Assembly (NCBI GenBank): GCA_026225275.1
Contig: JAMFSL010000188.1
Coordinates: 1 to 57,381 of the forward strand
DNA from: Puia dinghuensis
GTDB lineage: Bacteria > Bacteroidota > Bacteroidia > Chitinophagales > Chitinophagaceae
DNA length: 57,381 nt
Reading direction: 5' to 3'
Positions 8,749-16,891 of this stretch are shown here, piece after piece; position 1 is the first letter of the stretch, and each line of letters starts with the position of its first letter. The notes beneath the pieces were generated by a model. That model was not told the DNA's origin. It searched no databases and saw nothing but the letters and a program-made list of their open reading frames with translations. The translations under genes and the position numbers were made by a program.

Positions 8749-9864
8749 ATGTCGAGAGAAACTACGTTTCGAAGGAAGAAGATCCTGTTCATCGTCGGAT
8801 CTCCTAACCAGACAAGTCAAATGCACCAGGTGGCATCCCTGCTACCCGAGTACGACACTTTCTTCAGCCAGATCTACAGCAAACATCCTATTATCCGGCG
8901 CGTGGTGCGACAGGGGTGGCTGGACAAGAGCATTTTTGCGGGGGAATTCAGGAGGAAGGCCGATGCCTATCTGGAACGGCATCATCTTCGAAATGACTAT
9001 GCACAGTCCATCTATCACAACCGCTATGACATGGCTGTGATCTGCACGGATCTGTTGATCACAAAGGAGTTAAGACAGTTGAAGACGGTATTTGTGCAGG
9101 AGGGTATGACAGATCCCGTTACGACCTGGGGGAAATTTACCCGTCGGCTGGGCCTGCCTTCTTACTGGGCCGCCAATACCGCTTTCAACGGGTGTAGCAA
9201 TATCTGCGATGTGTATTGTGCAGCTTCCGACGGCTATAAACAACAATTCAGCGGGTGGGGTACGGACCCTGAAAAGATATTTGTAACCGGCATTCCCAAT
9301 TATGATAATGCCGCTGCCTTGCTGCAGAATGATTTTCCGCACAAAGGATACGTGATGGCTGCGACGTCGGATATCCGGGAGACTTTAAGGAAGGAAGACA
9401 GGCCGGCCTTTATTCGTCACTGCGTTGACATTGCGGCCGGTCGCCCACTCCTCTTCAAACTTCATCCGAACGAGGAAAAGGAGCGCGCGATCCGTGAGAT
9501 CCAGGATGGAGCGCCTACGGGTACGCTGATTTTTACAGAAGGCAATACTGAGCAGATGATTGCCAATTGCACCGAACTGATCACCCAGTATTCTACCGTT
9601 GTGTATATCGGTATTGCCCTGGGAAAGAAGGTGCATTCTTATTTCGATGTAGAAAAGTTAAAGCGGCTTGCCCCGATACAGAATGGGAGCAGGTCTGCTA
9701 GCCACATCGCGGACCTTTGCCGCCGTTATCTGGAATTCAAAGGAACAAGAGAAGAATTTTTACGGACAGCACGGATCAACTCTATAAGCAGTACTCATGA
9801 GCGTGAAAGATCAGCACATCCTTACCATTATTCAGACCAGGAGGGGATCTACCCGACTGCCTGA
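8749..9864 (+). CDS. Putative GT-B-fold glycosyl/glycerophosphotransferase of surface glycan synthesis
   Basis: A 371-residue cytoplasmic protein with no signal peptide. Its second half resembles the CDP-glycerol glycerophosphotransferase and related GT-B families: LFKLHPNEEKE near 240, an acidic EGNTEQMI stretch, and TQYSTVVYIGIALGKKV, the usual nucleotide-donor region. I choose ATG 8749 rather than TTG 8740 as the start. It is the first gene of a same-strand block with a CMP-sugar synthetase and a NeuB-like synthase, which suggests it transfers the CMP-activated sugar made there. Its end overlaps the next gene by 68 bp, an unusually long overlap. A sugar-epimerase-like role cannot be excluded. 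Confidence 0.55.
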   Translation: MSRETTFRRKKILFIVGSPNQTSQMHQVASLLPEYDTFFSQIYSKHPIIRRVVRQGWLDKSIFAGEFRRKADAYLERHHLRNDYAQSIYHNRYDMAVICTDLLITKELRQLKTVFVQEGMTDPVTTWGKFTRRLGLPSYWAANTAFNGCSNICDVYCAASDGYKQQFSGWGTDPEKIFVTGIPNYDNAAALLQNDFPHKGYVMAATSDIRETLRKEDRPAFIRHCVDIAAGRPLLFKLHPNEEKERAIREIQDGAPTGTLIFTEGNTEQMIANCTELITQYSTVVYIGIALGKKVHSYFDVEKLKRLAPIQNGSRSASHIADLCRRYLEFKGTREEFLRTARINSISSTHERERSAHPYHYSDQEGIYPTA

Positions 9865-10618
9865 TAAGGTGTTGATGCCTTTGCAAGGCAAACCGCTCTT
9901 CGTCCGACAGGCAGAGCGGGTAAGGTCAGCCAGTCTCTGCGGGCGTGTTATCATCGCCACCACCACCACCGACAGCAACGATGATGTCATTGCCGAAGTC
10001 TGCCGGAATGAGGGACTCGACTGTTACCGCGGTCATGCCACCGATCTGCTGGACAGGCATTACCGGGCGGCGCTGCACTATACTGCGGACACCGTCATCA
10101 AGATTCCCAGTGATTGTCCCCTGATCGATCCCGCGTTGATCGACGAGGTCATCGGCTATTGGCTGGACCATGCCGGTGAATATGACTTTGTCAGCAACCT
10201 CCATCCCGCCACCTGGCCTGATGGTAACGATGTGGAGATCATGACCATGGACGTGCTGGAGACGGCCTGGCGTGAAGCGGTGCGCCCGTTGGAACGCGAG
10301 CATACTACACCTTATATATGGGAGCGGCCGGAGCGGTTTCGCATCGGTAATGTGGCCATGGGCGGAGGTGCGGATTATTCCATGACTCATCGATTCACCA
10401 TCGATTATATAGAGGATTACCATTTTATACGGGCAGTGTTTGACGAGTTATATCCGGCGAATTCAGCTTTTAGTGTCGGGGAAATTCTTGGGCTGTTGAA
10501 GAGACGCCCGGATATCTATGCTATGAATGCCGGTTTCGCGGGCGTTAACTGGTACAGGCATCATTTAAATGAATTGAAGACGGTCAGTGCTGATCAGACA
10601 AAAACGAATGCATTATGA
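9797..10618 (+). CDS. SpsF-type cytidylyltransferase (CMP-sugar synthetase)
   Basis: A 273-residue enzyme of the acylneuraminate/Kdo cytidylyltransferase superfamily, which activates a 2-keto-3-deoxy sugar acid with CTP. The nucleotide-binding signature is at the N-terminus (IIQTRRGSTRLPDKVL, residues 11-26), followed by KIPSDCPLIDP near 98, the metal-binding Asp region of this fold. It resembles the SpsF branch rather than NeuA or KdsB proper. The ATG at 9797 lies inside the preceding gene; its stop overlaps the next start in an ATGA. It presumably activates the product of the NeuB-like synthase encoded downstream. Confidence 0.85.
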   Translation: MSVKDQHILTIIQTRRGSTRLPDKVLMPLQGKPLFVRQAERVRSASLCGRVIIATTTTDSNDDVIAEVCRNEGLDCYRGHATDLLDRHYRAALHYTADTVIKIPSDCPLIDPALIDEVIGYWLDHAGEYDFVSNLHPATWPDGNDVEIMTMDVLETAWREAVRPLEREHTTPYIWERPERFRIGNVAMGGGADYSMTHRFTIDYIEDYHFIRAVFDELYPANSAFSVGEILGLLKRRPDIYAMNAGFAGVNWYRHHLNELKTVSADQTKTNAL

Positions 10619-11469
10619 CAAATGAACAATCGGCGGAACTACAATCAACCGCCTTACGGGTAAGAGAGCATATTATCCGCCTGTCTGCAGGCGGGGGCTG
10701 TTTTATCGGCGCATCCCTTTCCTGCGTTGAAATCATGGTCTATCTCTATACGCATGTTATCCGTCGGAATGCGGACAATCCGCATGATCCGAAGCGGGAC
10801 TATCTTTTCTTATCCAAGGGGCATGATGTGCCGGCGCTGTATGGCACCTTCGTCGAGATGGGCTGGCTGGCGGAGGAGCGGCTTTCGAACCATTTGTCTA
10901 CGCAGGACAGTATTTACTGGCATCCTAACCGTCAAATTCCTGGCGTTGAATTTCATTCCGGTTCGCTGGGACATCTTCCGGCGGTGGCGGCCGGGGTTGC
11001 GCTGGACTGCAAACTACGCGGCAGTAAGAACCGCGTGGTCGTGATCACGGGTGACGGGGAACTGAATGAGGGAAGTGTATGGGAGACCTTGCTGGTGGCT
11101 AATGCTTATGGGCTGGATAATTTGACGTTGGTGGTGGATAGAAATATGTTTCAGGCAAATATTCGTACGGAGGAGCTGGTTCCGCTGGAGCCGTTAGCCG
11201 ATAAGTTCAAAGCATTCGGCTGTGAGGTGCGGCGGATCGACGGGCATGATTATGAGCAGCTGGAAGAGGCGTTTGATGGGGGGGAAGAGAAAGGGAAAGT
11301 GAAGGTCATTATTGCAGATACCGTTCGCGGAAAAGGGCTGCCCAGCATCGAGGCCAGGGCCGATCGTTGGTTTTGTGCTTTTAGCGGGGATGAGGTGGCG
11401 CAATTGCTGGAAGAGCTGCATGGGAATAAAGAGGCTTCCATTGAATCCGAAACATTAGTTGTACGATAA
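10615..11469 (+). CDS. Transketolase, N-terminal (ThDP-binding) half
   Basis: A 284-residue protein equal to the N-terminal third of a transketolase, which transfers two-carbon ketol units between sugars. The thiamine-diphosphate motif begins GDGELNEG at 146-153 and ends at N177 (VVDRN), and the SKGH motif is at 67-70. It contains no pyrimidine-binding domain; that domain is in the next gene, 9 bp away, so the two subunits form a split enzyme. Split transketolases are known in special pathways such as synthesis of the antibiotic precursor AHBA. Here the neighbours (aminotransferase, NeuB-like synthase, cytidylyltransferase) suggest it builds a special sugar rather than serving the pentose phosphate pathway. 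Confidence 0.92.
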   Translation: MTNEQSAELQSTALRVREHIIRLSAGGGCFIGASLSCVEIMVYLYTHVIRRNADNPHDPKRDYLFLSKGHDVPALYGTFVEMGWLAEERLSNHLSTQDSIYWHPNRQIPGVEFHSGSLGHLPAVAAGVALDCKLRGSKNRVVVITGDGELNEGSVWETLLVANAYGLDNLTLVVDRNMFQANIRTEELVPLEPLADKFKAFGCEVRRIDGHDYEQLEEAFDGGEEKGKVKVIIADTVRGKGLPSIEARADRWFCAFSGDEVAQLLEELHGNKEASIESETLVVR

Positions 11470-11478
11470 TATTTTCTT

Positions 11479-12408
11479 ATGACTTACGAAGAGCTTTTGA
11501 CAGAGACGGCGCTAAAGGATGAACGCATCATTGTGATGACGGCTGAGAACAGGGCATTGGTGCGAAATCTTCCCAGGATATTGGGGGCGCGATTCGTCGA
11601 TACGGGCATCACCGAGCAGACGATGGTAGGCATGGCGGCGGGACTGGCACTGCGGGGACGGATTCCCATTGTGCATGCGCTGGCGCCTTTTCTGACTATG
11701 CGGGCCTTTGAATTCATCCGGACGGATGTCGGCATTGCCGGACTGCCGGTCAAACTCAGCGGATATATTCCAGGCTTTCTTTCCGATGGGAATGGACCTA
11801 CACACCAGGCCATCGAAGATATTGCGATCATGCGGGGCATCCCTGGTATGGAGGTATACAGTCCGGCAGACGAAGATGACAGCGTGAAGATGCTGCCTTC
11901 TATCTGGGCGGCGCCTGCTCCTGCTTATGTCCGGATCAATCACAAGAAAGGGACGTTTGTACATGCTCCCTATGAACCGGGCAAGGCAGAAGTGGTGGCC
12001 GAGGGTAAGGACCTGACGTTGTTGGTATATGGTTTTCTGTTCGACAATGCTCTGCAGGCCAGGACCTTGCTGGAAAAAGAAGGTCTTTCCGTCGGATTGG
12101 TGAATATGCGGTCGCTGAAGCCTGTGGATCAAGAGGCGATCGTGCGTGCTGCCCGCGGCTCGCGGCTGCTGGTGACCATCGAAGATCATCTGCAGACGGG
12201 CGGCTTGTATTCCATTGTAGCGGAGGTGCTGTTGCGTCACAGGCTGGCAGTCGCCGAAGTGCTGCCCCTGGCACTCGACGAACACTGGTTCCGGCCAGGA
12301 CTGCTGGGTCAGGTGCTGGAGACGGAAGGATTTACGCCGGTGGCAATAGCATCGCGGATCAAGCGGCACCTGGAATTTGATTTAAACTCACACATATATG
12401 TCCAATAA
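11479..12408 (+). CDS. Transketolase, C-terminal (pyrimidine-binding) half
   Basis: A 309-residue partner of the preceding N-terminal half. It has the Pyr domain with the cofactor-activating glutamate E46 in DTGITEQTMVGMAAGLA, then the transketolase C-terminal domain (about 185-300). Together the two genes give about 593 residues, close to one transketolase. The gene overlaps the next start by 11 bp, so translation is probably coupled. Confidence 0.92.
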   Translation: MTYEELLTETALKDERIIVMTAENRALVRNLPRILGARFVDTGITEQTMVGMAAGLALRGRIPIVHALAPFLTMRAFEFIRTDVGIAGLPVKLSGYIPGFLSDGNGPTHQAIEDIAIMRGIPGMEVYSPADEDDSVKMLPSIWAAPAPAYVRINHKKGTFVHAPYEPGKAEVVAEGKDLTLLVYGFLFDNALQARTLLEKEGLSVGLVNMRSLKPVDQEAIVRAARGSRLLVTIEDHLQTGGLYSIVAEVLLRHRLAVAEVLPLALDEHWFRPGLLGQVLETEGFTPVAIASRIKRHLEFDLNSHIYVQ

Positions 12409-13738
12409 AGTTGCATTCAACGAAAATTATCCGGTTATCACGGAGTCTGAAAAGCTTTACGAGCGCGCTTTGCCCATCATGACACCTGTGACACAGACCC
12501 TTGCCAAGGGGCCGGGTCAGTACGTCAAAGGCGTTGCGCCCAAGTACCTGAAAAGAGGAAAAGGCGCCCGGGTATGGGATGTGGATGGTAATGAATACCT
12601 GGATTACAATATGGGGATCGGTCCCTTGAGTCTGGGCTATGCCTATCCGAGGGTCGACGAAGCCATTATCGCTCAGCTGAAGGACGGCATCACTTTTTCG
12701 ATGATGCATGAACTGGAGGTGGAGCTGGCCGAGCTGGTTCACCAGGTGATCCCCAATGCAGAATCCATCCGGATCAGCAAGACCGGTGCGGATGTGACCA
12801 GTGCTGCCGTACGGGTAGCGAGGGCTTATACCGGCCGGAGTAAAGTACTGTGCTGCGGTTATCATGGCTGGCATGATTGGTATATCGCCGTCACCAGCCG
12901 CAACGCCGGGATACCTTCAGAAATAAAAGATCTGAGCGCTACGTTCGATTACAACAATATCGCCTCCGTGAAAGATGCGCTGGATGAGGATACTGCCTGT
13001 GTGATCCTCGAGCCTTTCGTCTTCGAAGCGCCGAAGGACAATTTTCTGCAAGAGCTAAAAGCACTGTGCGCTGCCAACGGTACGCTGCTGATCTTCGACG
13101 AAATGTGGACGGGTTTTCGGATCGCGGTAGGCGGTGCGCAGGAATATTTTGGGGTGACACCTGACCTGGCCTGTTATTCCAAAGCCTTCGCCAATGGAAT
13201 GCCCATCTCGCTGCTGACTGGTCGGAGGGATGTGATGGAGTTGTTTCAGGAGGAAGTGTTCTTCTTCACTACGTTTGGGGGCGAAGCCCTGTCTCTGGCA
13301 GCGGCTATTGCGACGATCCATGAGATGATGGAAAAAGATGTTCCCGGTTATCTGGCAGAAAAAGGAAAGCGGCTGAAAGACGGCTATAATATGCTGGCGG
13401 TGGAATTGGGTATTTCCGGCTATACCCGGTGTACAGGTTATGATTGCCGTTCGCTGGTCAGCTTTGATGCGACGGCGGGTAATCCCCTCGAATTGAAATC
13501 CTATGTGCAGCAGGAGATGATCAAAAGAGGCATCCTCTGGTCGGGTTTCCACAACATGAGTTTCAGCCATACAGATACTGATGTGGACTATACGCTGGCG
13601 GCCTATCGCGAGGTGCTGGGGCTGCTGAAGGATGCGGTATCGGCCGGAGATGTGGCGGCGAGGCTGAAAGGGACGCCGGTAGAAGCGGTATTCCGTAAGG
13701 TCAGTCAATTTAATATGAAACCGGTGGTCAGGTCGTGA
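12398..13738 (+). CDS. Class III PLP aminotransferase (glutamate-1-semialdehyde aminomutase-like)
   Basis: A 446-residue PLP enzyme of the class III family. The cofactor lysine is K262 in YSKAFANGMP, the PLP-ring aspartate is D234 in IFDEMWTGF, and CGYHGWHDWY near 153-162 matches the aromatic stacking region of glutamate-1-semialdehyde aminomutase. The sequence is close to that enzyme, but the context argues against haem synthesis: it sits between a split transketolase and SDR/NeuB-like genes. It probably aminates a keto-sugar or moves an amino group within one. Substrate unknown. Confidence 0.88.
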   Translation: MSNKVAFNENYPVITESEKLYERALPIMTPVTQTLAKGPGQYVKGVAPKYLKRGKGARVWDVDGNEYLDYNMGIGPLSLGYAYPRVDEAIIAQLKDGITFSMMHELEVELAELVHQVIPNAESIRISKTGADVTSAAVRVARAYTGRSKVLCCGYHGWHDWYIAVTSRNAGIPSEIKDLSATFDYNNIASVKDALDEDTACVILEPFVFEAPKDNFLQELKALCAANGTLLIFDEMWTGFRIAVGGAQEYFGVTPDLACYSKAFANGMPISLLTGRRDVMELFQEEVFFFTTFGGEALSLAAAIATIHEMMEKDVPGYLAEKGKRLKDGYNMLAVELGISGYTRCTGYDCRSLVSFDATAGNPLELKSYVQQEMIKRGILWSGFHNMSFSHTDTDVDYTLAAYREVLGLLKDAVSAGDVAARLKGTPVEAVFRKVSQFNMKPVVRS

Positions 13739-13795
13739 GACCGGGTGATCGATGAACACAAGATAGCTGGCGAACGAATGTAAATAACTGAATGC

Positions 13796-14599
13796 ATGGA
13801 TCTATTTTCATTAGCGGATAAGGTGGCGGTTGTCACCGGCGCCTGCGGGCTGTTGGGTACGCAACATTGCGAAGCGCTGGCTGCTGCTGGAGCTAAAGTA
13901 GTGGTGGCCGATCTGGATGAAGCGGCTGCGCAGCGGGTGGCCGATGGACTCGGGGAAGGACATTTGCCCATCAGGCTTGATGTAACCGATAAGGATTCCT
14001 TACAGGCGGCCCGGCAGCGGATATGGGCGACGTACGGGCGGATCGATGTGCTGGTTAATAATGCCGCCATCAACGATATGTTCGAAAATCCCCTGCTGGC
14101 GGCCGAGCAGTCGAGGTTCGAGTTGTATCCGCTGGAGATGTGGGATCGTTCATGGAAGGTGAATGTCAGCGGCGTCTTTTTATGTTCGCAGGTGCTGGGC
14201 GGCGTCATGGCCGAGCAGGGCGGAGGCAGCATCATCAATATCGCTTCCACTTACGGTATGGTAGCTCCCGACCAGACCATTTACCGGGATGCAGACGGGA
14301 AGCAAACCTTCTATAAATCCCCGGCGTACCCCGTAACAAAATCGGCGGTCATCGGATTTACCAAATTCCTTGCCTCCTATTGGGGGCATAGAAATGTCAG
14401 GGTCAATTCGCTGTCACCCGGTGGAGTAGAGAATGGGCAGGATGTTTTCTTCAGGAGCAATTATTCCAACAAGACTTTATTGGGCCGGATGGCAGCGCCT
14501 TCGGATTATAAGGGGGCGATTGTCTTTTTGGCGAGTGAGGCGTCGGCCTATATGACAGGAGCGAATCTTGTCGTAGATGGGGGATGGACAGCTATATGA
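13796..14599 (+). CDS. SDR-family oxidoreductase of the sugar cluster
   Basis: A 267-residue classical short-chain dehydrogenase. Visible are the Rossmann motif TGACGLLG (15-22), D39 after the second strand (VADLDEA, favouring NAD), NNAA near 85-90, the catalytic serine region NIASTYG and the YPVTK active-site pair near 179-183. The C-terminal GANLVVDGGW is typical of the family. It resembles SDRs found with NeuB-like synthases in surface-sugar loci. It probably oxidises or reduces an intermediate of the cluster. Confidence 0.88.
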   Translation: MDLFSLADKVAVVTGACGLLGTQHCEALAAAGAKVVVADLDEAAAQRVADGLGEGHLPIRLDVTDKDSLQAARQRIWATYGRIDVLVNNAAINDMFENPLLAAEQSRFELYPLEMWDRSWKVNVSGVFLCSQVLGGVMAEQGGGSIINIASTYGMVAPDQTIYRDADGKQTFYKSPAYPVTKSAVIGFTKFLASYWGHRNVRVNSLSPGGVENGQDVFFRSNYSNKTLLGRMAAPSDYKGAIVFLASEASAYMTGANLVVDGGWTAI

Positions 14600-14631
14600 T
14601 CTATTAACCTTCATACTAAAAATTGACATCT

Positions 14632-15573
14632 ATGAACACGACGATTCAGGAACAAGTAAATGCCACCGGCGCGATCCCCCGCAAGGCTTTTCGAGTCAGC
14701 CCGGTAAGAAGTATCGGCGCCGGTCATCCGGTGTACATTATTGCCGAGATCGGGATCAATCATAACGGATCTCTCGAGATTGCCAAAAAGCTGATCGACG
14801 AAGCCGTTCAGGCTGGTTGTGATGCTGTCAAATTTCAAAAGCGGACGCCGGAGCTTTGCACACCCAAGGATCAATGGCATCTGGAGCGTGACACGCCCTG
14901 GGGTCGGATGACGTATATCAATTACCGGAAGATGATCGAAATGGGTTATGAAGAGTATGCTACTATCGATGCGTACTGCCGTGAGAAGGGCATTGACTGG
15001 TTCGTCAGCTGTTGGGATGAAGCGTCAGTGGATTTTATGGAGCAGTTCAATCCCGGGGTCTATAAATTTGCCAGCGCTTCCCTGACCGATCATGCGTTGA
15101 TAGAAAAGGTGAGGCAGACCGACAAACCGTATATTCTGTCTACTGGCATGTCGACCATGGATGAAATCTTCGCGGCTGTAAGTAAATTCGGCACCGATCA
15201 GCTGATGGTCGCGCATTCTACATCCGCCTATCCCTGTCCTCCGCAGGAACTCAATCTGCGGATGATCGATACGCTGGGAGAGCTTTTCCCGGAAACACCG
15301 ATCGGCTATTCCGGTCATGAGACTGGGCTGGCTACGACAGTGGCTGCGGTGGCGATGGGCGCCTGTTTCGTGGAAAGACATTTTACGCTGGACAGGGCCA
15401 TGTGGGGATCCGATCATGCTGCCAGTGTAGAGCCACAGGGCATGCAGAAGCTGGTGAGGGATATCCGGGATGTGGAGCAATCGATGGGCGACGGTATCAA
15501 ACGGGTATATGAGAGTGAACTGGGGGCCATGCGGCGGTTGAGAAGGACTCGTTCTGCGGAGGCGATGGTATGA
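14632..15573 (+). CDS. NeuB/SpsE-like ulosonic acid synthase lacking the SAF domain
   Basis: A 313-residue TIM-barrel enzyme of the N-acetylneuraminate synthase family, which condenses phosphoenolpyruvate with an aldose to give a 2-keto-3-deoxy sugar acid. Family motifs: AEIGINHNGS (38-47), DAVKFQKRTP, YKFASASLTDH, STGMST, IGYSGHETG and the metal-region ERHFTLDR. NeuB proper is about 340-350 residues with a C-terminal SAF (antifreeze-like) domain that caps the neighbouring active site; this protein ends right after the barrel (about GAMRRLRRTR). ATG 14632 is preferred over TTG 14623. The stop overlaps the next start by 4 bp. Confidence 0.9.
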   Translation: MNTTIQEQVNATGAIPRKAFRVSPVRSIGAGHPVYIIAEIGINHNGSLEIAKKLIDEAVQAGCDAVKFQKRTPELCTPKDQWHLERDTPWGRMTYINYRKMIEMGYEEYATIDAYCREKGIDWFVSCWDEASVDFMEQFNPGVYKFASASLTDHALIEKVRQTDKPYILSTGMSTMDEIFAAVSKFGTDQLMVAHSTSAYPCPPQELNLRMIDTLGELFPETPIGYSGHETGLATTVAAVAMGACFVERHFTLDRAMWGSDHAASVEPQGMQKLVRDIRDVEQSMGDGIKRVYESELGAMRRLRRTRSAEAMV

Positions 15574-16466
15574 TGCAAACGATCGTTTATTATACTACGG
15601 GCATCCTGGTGCTCAGCGTATTCATCTTCGTCTGGCTGGAGCGTAAATTTCCCTACACCAAAGGGATGCCCATCTTCCGGGACGGTTTTTGGGTAGACCT
15701 GATATGGTATACCTTCATTCAGAGTTATTTCCTGAAGATCTTCATCTTCGACTATATCATCATGCCGCTGGACCGGACCTGGCATCTGTCCTCCCTGCAC
15801 CTGGTCAGTTCGTGGCCGGTGGCTGTGCAGGTGCTGTTCTTCCTGGTGATACATGATTTTTACATTTATTGGTTTCACCGGGCGCAGCATAGCTCCAAGT
15901 TATTATGGCGGACGCATGAGGCTCATCATTCCAACAAGGAGGTAGACTGGCTGGCGGGCACGCGTTCGCATTCGCTGGAGATACTGATCAACCAGACCGT
16001 GGAATTTGCACCTATCGTTCTTTTAGGGGCCGATCCGGTCGTCGTACCGATCAAGGCGCTACTCGATGCCGTATGGGGCATGTATATACATTCCAATATC
16101 AATGTCCGGTCGGGCAAGTTGCAGTATTTTATCAACGGGCCGGAGATGCATCAGTGGCATCATTCCAATGACAGGGCTGTTTTCTATGCCAATTATTCCA
16201 CTAAATTCGCGGTATGGGATTGGCTGTTCGGAACCGCTTATCTGCCCCGGGACAGGAAGCCGGATGAGTTCGGCCTTCCTTATGATTATCCCAGGGATTA
16301 TTTTCTACAGCATTTCTTTGCGATCAGAAGGGTGGATGAGAAGAAGCTGGCGGCGAAGTATCCCTGGTTCAAGGCGTATCATTTTTCCCGGCAGGGGATC
16401 ACGGAGTGGGCGAAGAGGAGGTGGAGTAAAGGTAGGGAAGGCATGGAATCTGCAATTGAGAATTAA
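15570..16466 (+). CDS. Sterol desaturase / fatty acid hydroxylase superfamily membrane protein
   Basis: A 298-residue membrane enzyme with di-iron histidine boxes: H95 and H103 in IHDFYIYWFHR, H116/H119/H120 in THEAHHS, H174, and H194/H197/H198 in MHQWHHS. Hydrophobic segments at about 5-22, 42-65 and 80-100 place it in the inner membrane. This superfamily inserts hydroxyl groups or double bonds into lipid chains. It is translationally coupled (ATGA) to the NeuB-like gene, so it may modify the lipid carrier or the lipid to which the sugar is attached; that link is inference. Confidence 0.87.
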   Translation: MMQTIVYYTTGILVLSVFIFVWLERKFPYTKGMPIFRDGFWVDLIWYTFIQSYFLKIFIFDYIIMPLDRTWHLSSLHLVSSWPVAVQVLFFLVIHDFYIYWFHRAQHSSKLLWRTHEAHHSNKEVDWLAGTRSHSLEILINQTVEFAPIVLLGADPVVVPIKALLDAVWGMYIHSNINVRSGKLQYFINGPEMHQWHHSNDRAVFYANYSTKFAVWDWLFGTAYLPRDRKPDEFGLPYDYPRDYFLQHFFAIRRVDEKKLAAKYPWFKAYHFSRQGITEWAKRRWSKGREGMESAIEN

Positions 16467-16476
16467 ATTCATCGTC

Positions 16477-16842
16477 ATGGCGTGGGTGTATCTGATCATC
16501 GCGGCCGTCTTCGAGATGGCCTGGACGTTTTCCTTACGATTTATGAATGTGAAAAGGCTGAGGGCCCTTCACTGGAAAGCTTTTTTCACCCAGCCCGGTA
16601 ACTGGGCGATCGTTTGGCCTTTTATCGGTTATATTTTGTTTGGCCTGGGGAATGTGTATTGTATTTCCGTTGCCATGAAGGAGATTCCGGCTTCTACGTG
16701 CCTTGCGGTGTGGATGGGGACGGCGCTGGTGGGGGTTAAGTTGGTGGAGATCATTTTCCTCAAGGGGAGTTATGATGTCTATCAATTTATTTATATAGGG
16801 TTGATCCTGGTTGGAGTAGTGGGGTTGAGGAAGAATCCGTGA
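16477..16842 (+). CDS. Small multidrug resistance (SMR) family transporter
   Basis: A 121-residue four-helix inner-membrane protein of the SMR family. The essential membrane-embedded glutamate is E13 in AAVFEMAW, and FLKGSYDVYQ ahead of the last helix is typical. The FEMAW pattern resembles SugE/Gdx guanidinium exporters more than EmrE. The protein is about 15 residues longer than usual because of a loop (NVKRLRALHWKAFFTQ) after helix 1. The ATG at 16477 is 10 bp after the stop of the hydroxylase-like gene. It could be the last gene of the sugar operon or an unrelated addition. Confidence 0.85.
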   Translation: MAWVYLIIAAVFEMAWTFSLRFMNVKRLRALHWKAFFTQPGNWAIVWPFIGYILFGLGNVYCISVAMKEIPASTCLAVWMGTALVGVKLVEIIFLKGSYDVYQFIYIGLILVGVVGLRKNP

Positions 16843-16891
16843 GGGGTGGATATAAGAGTTTCAAGCAGAGGTGATGACCGCAGCGAAGACT

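Noticed and set aside
10021-10618. Kdo cytidylyltransferase (KdsB) as identity of the cytidylyltransferase
   Set aside because: The N-terminal RRGSTRLPDK and context with NeuB-like and split transketolase genes fit the SpsF branch better; no KdsA or KdsC nearby.
11512-12369. A 285-codon minus-strand open frame opposite the transketolase C-terminal half
   Set aside because: Rich in His, Gln, Arg, as expected from an antisense frame; the plus-strand protein has the ThDP glutamate motif.
12398-13738. Haem-pathway glutamate-1-semialdehyde aminomutase
   Set aside because: The sequence is similar, but there is no HemA or other haem gene here and it overlaps the transketolase gene, so a sugar role is more likely.
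16066-16476. Upstream extension of the SMR frame into the hydroxylase-like gene
   Set aside because: The extension shows no membrane or SMR pattern; ATG 16477 gives the essential glutamate at position 13, as in the family.
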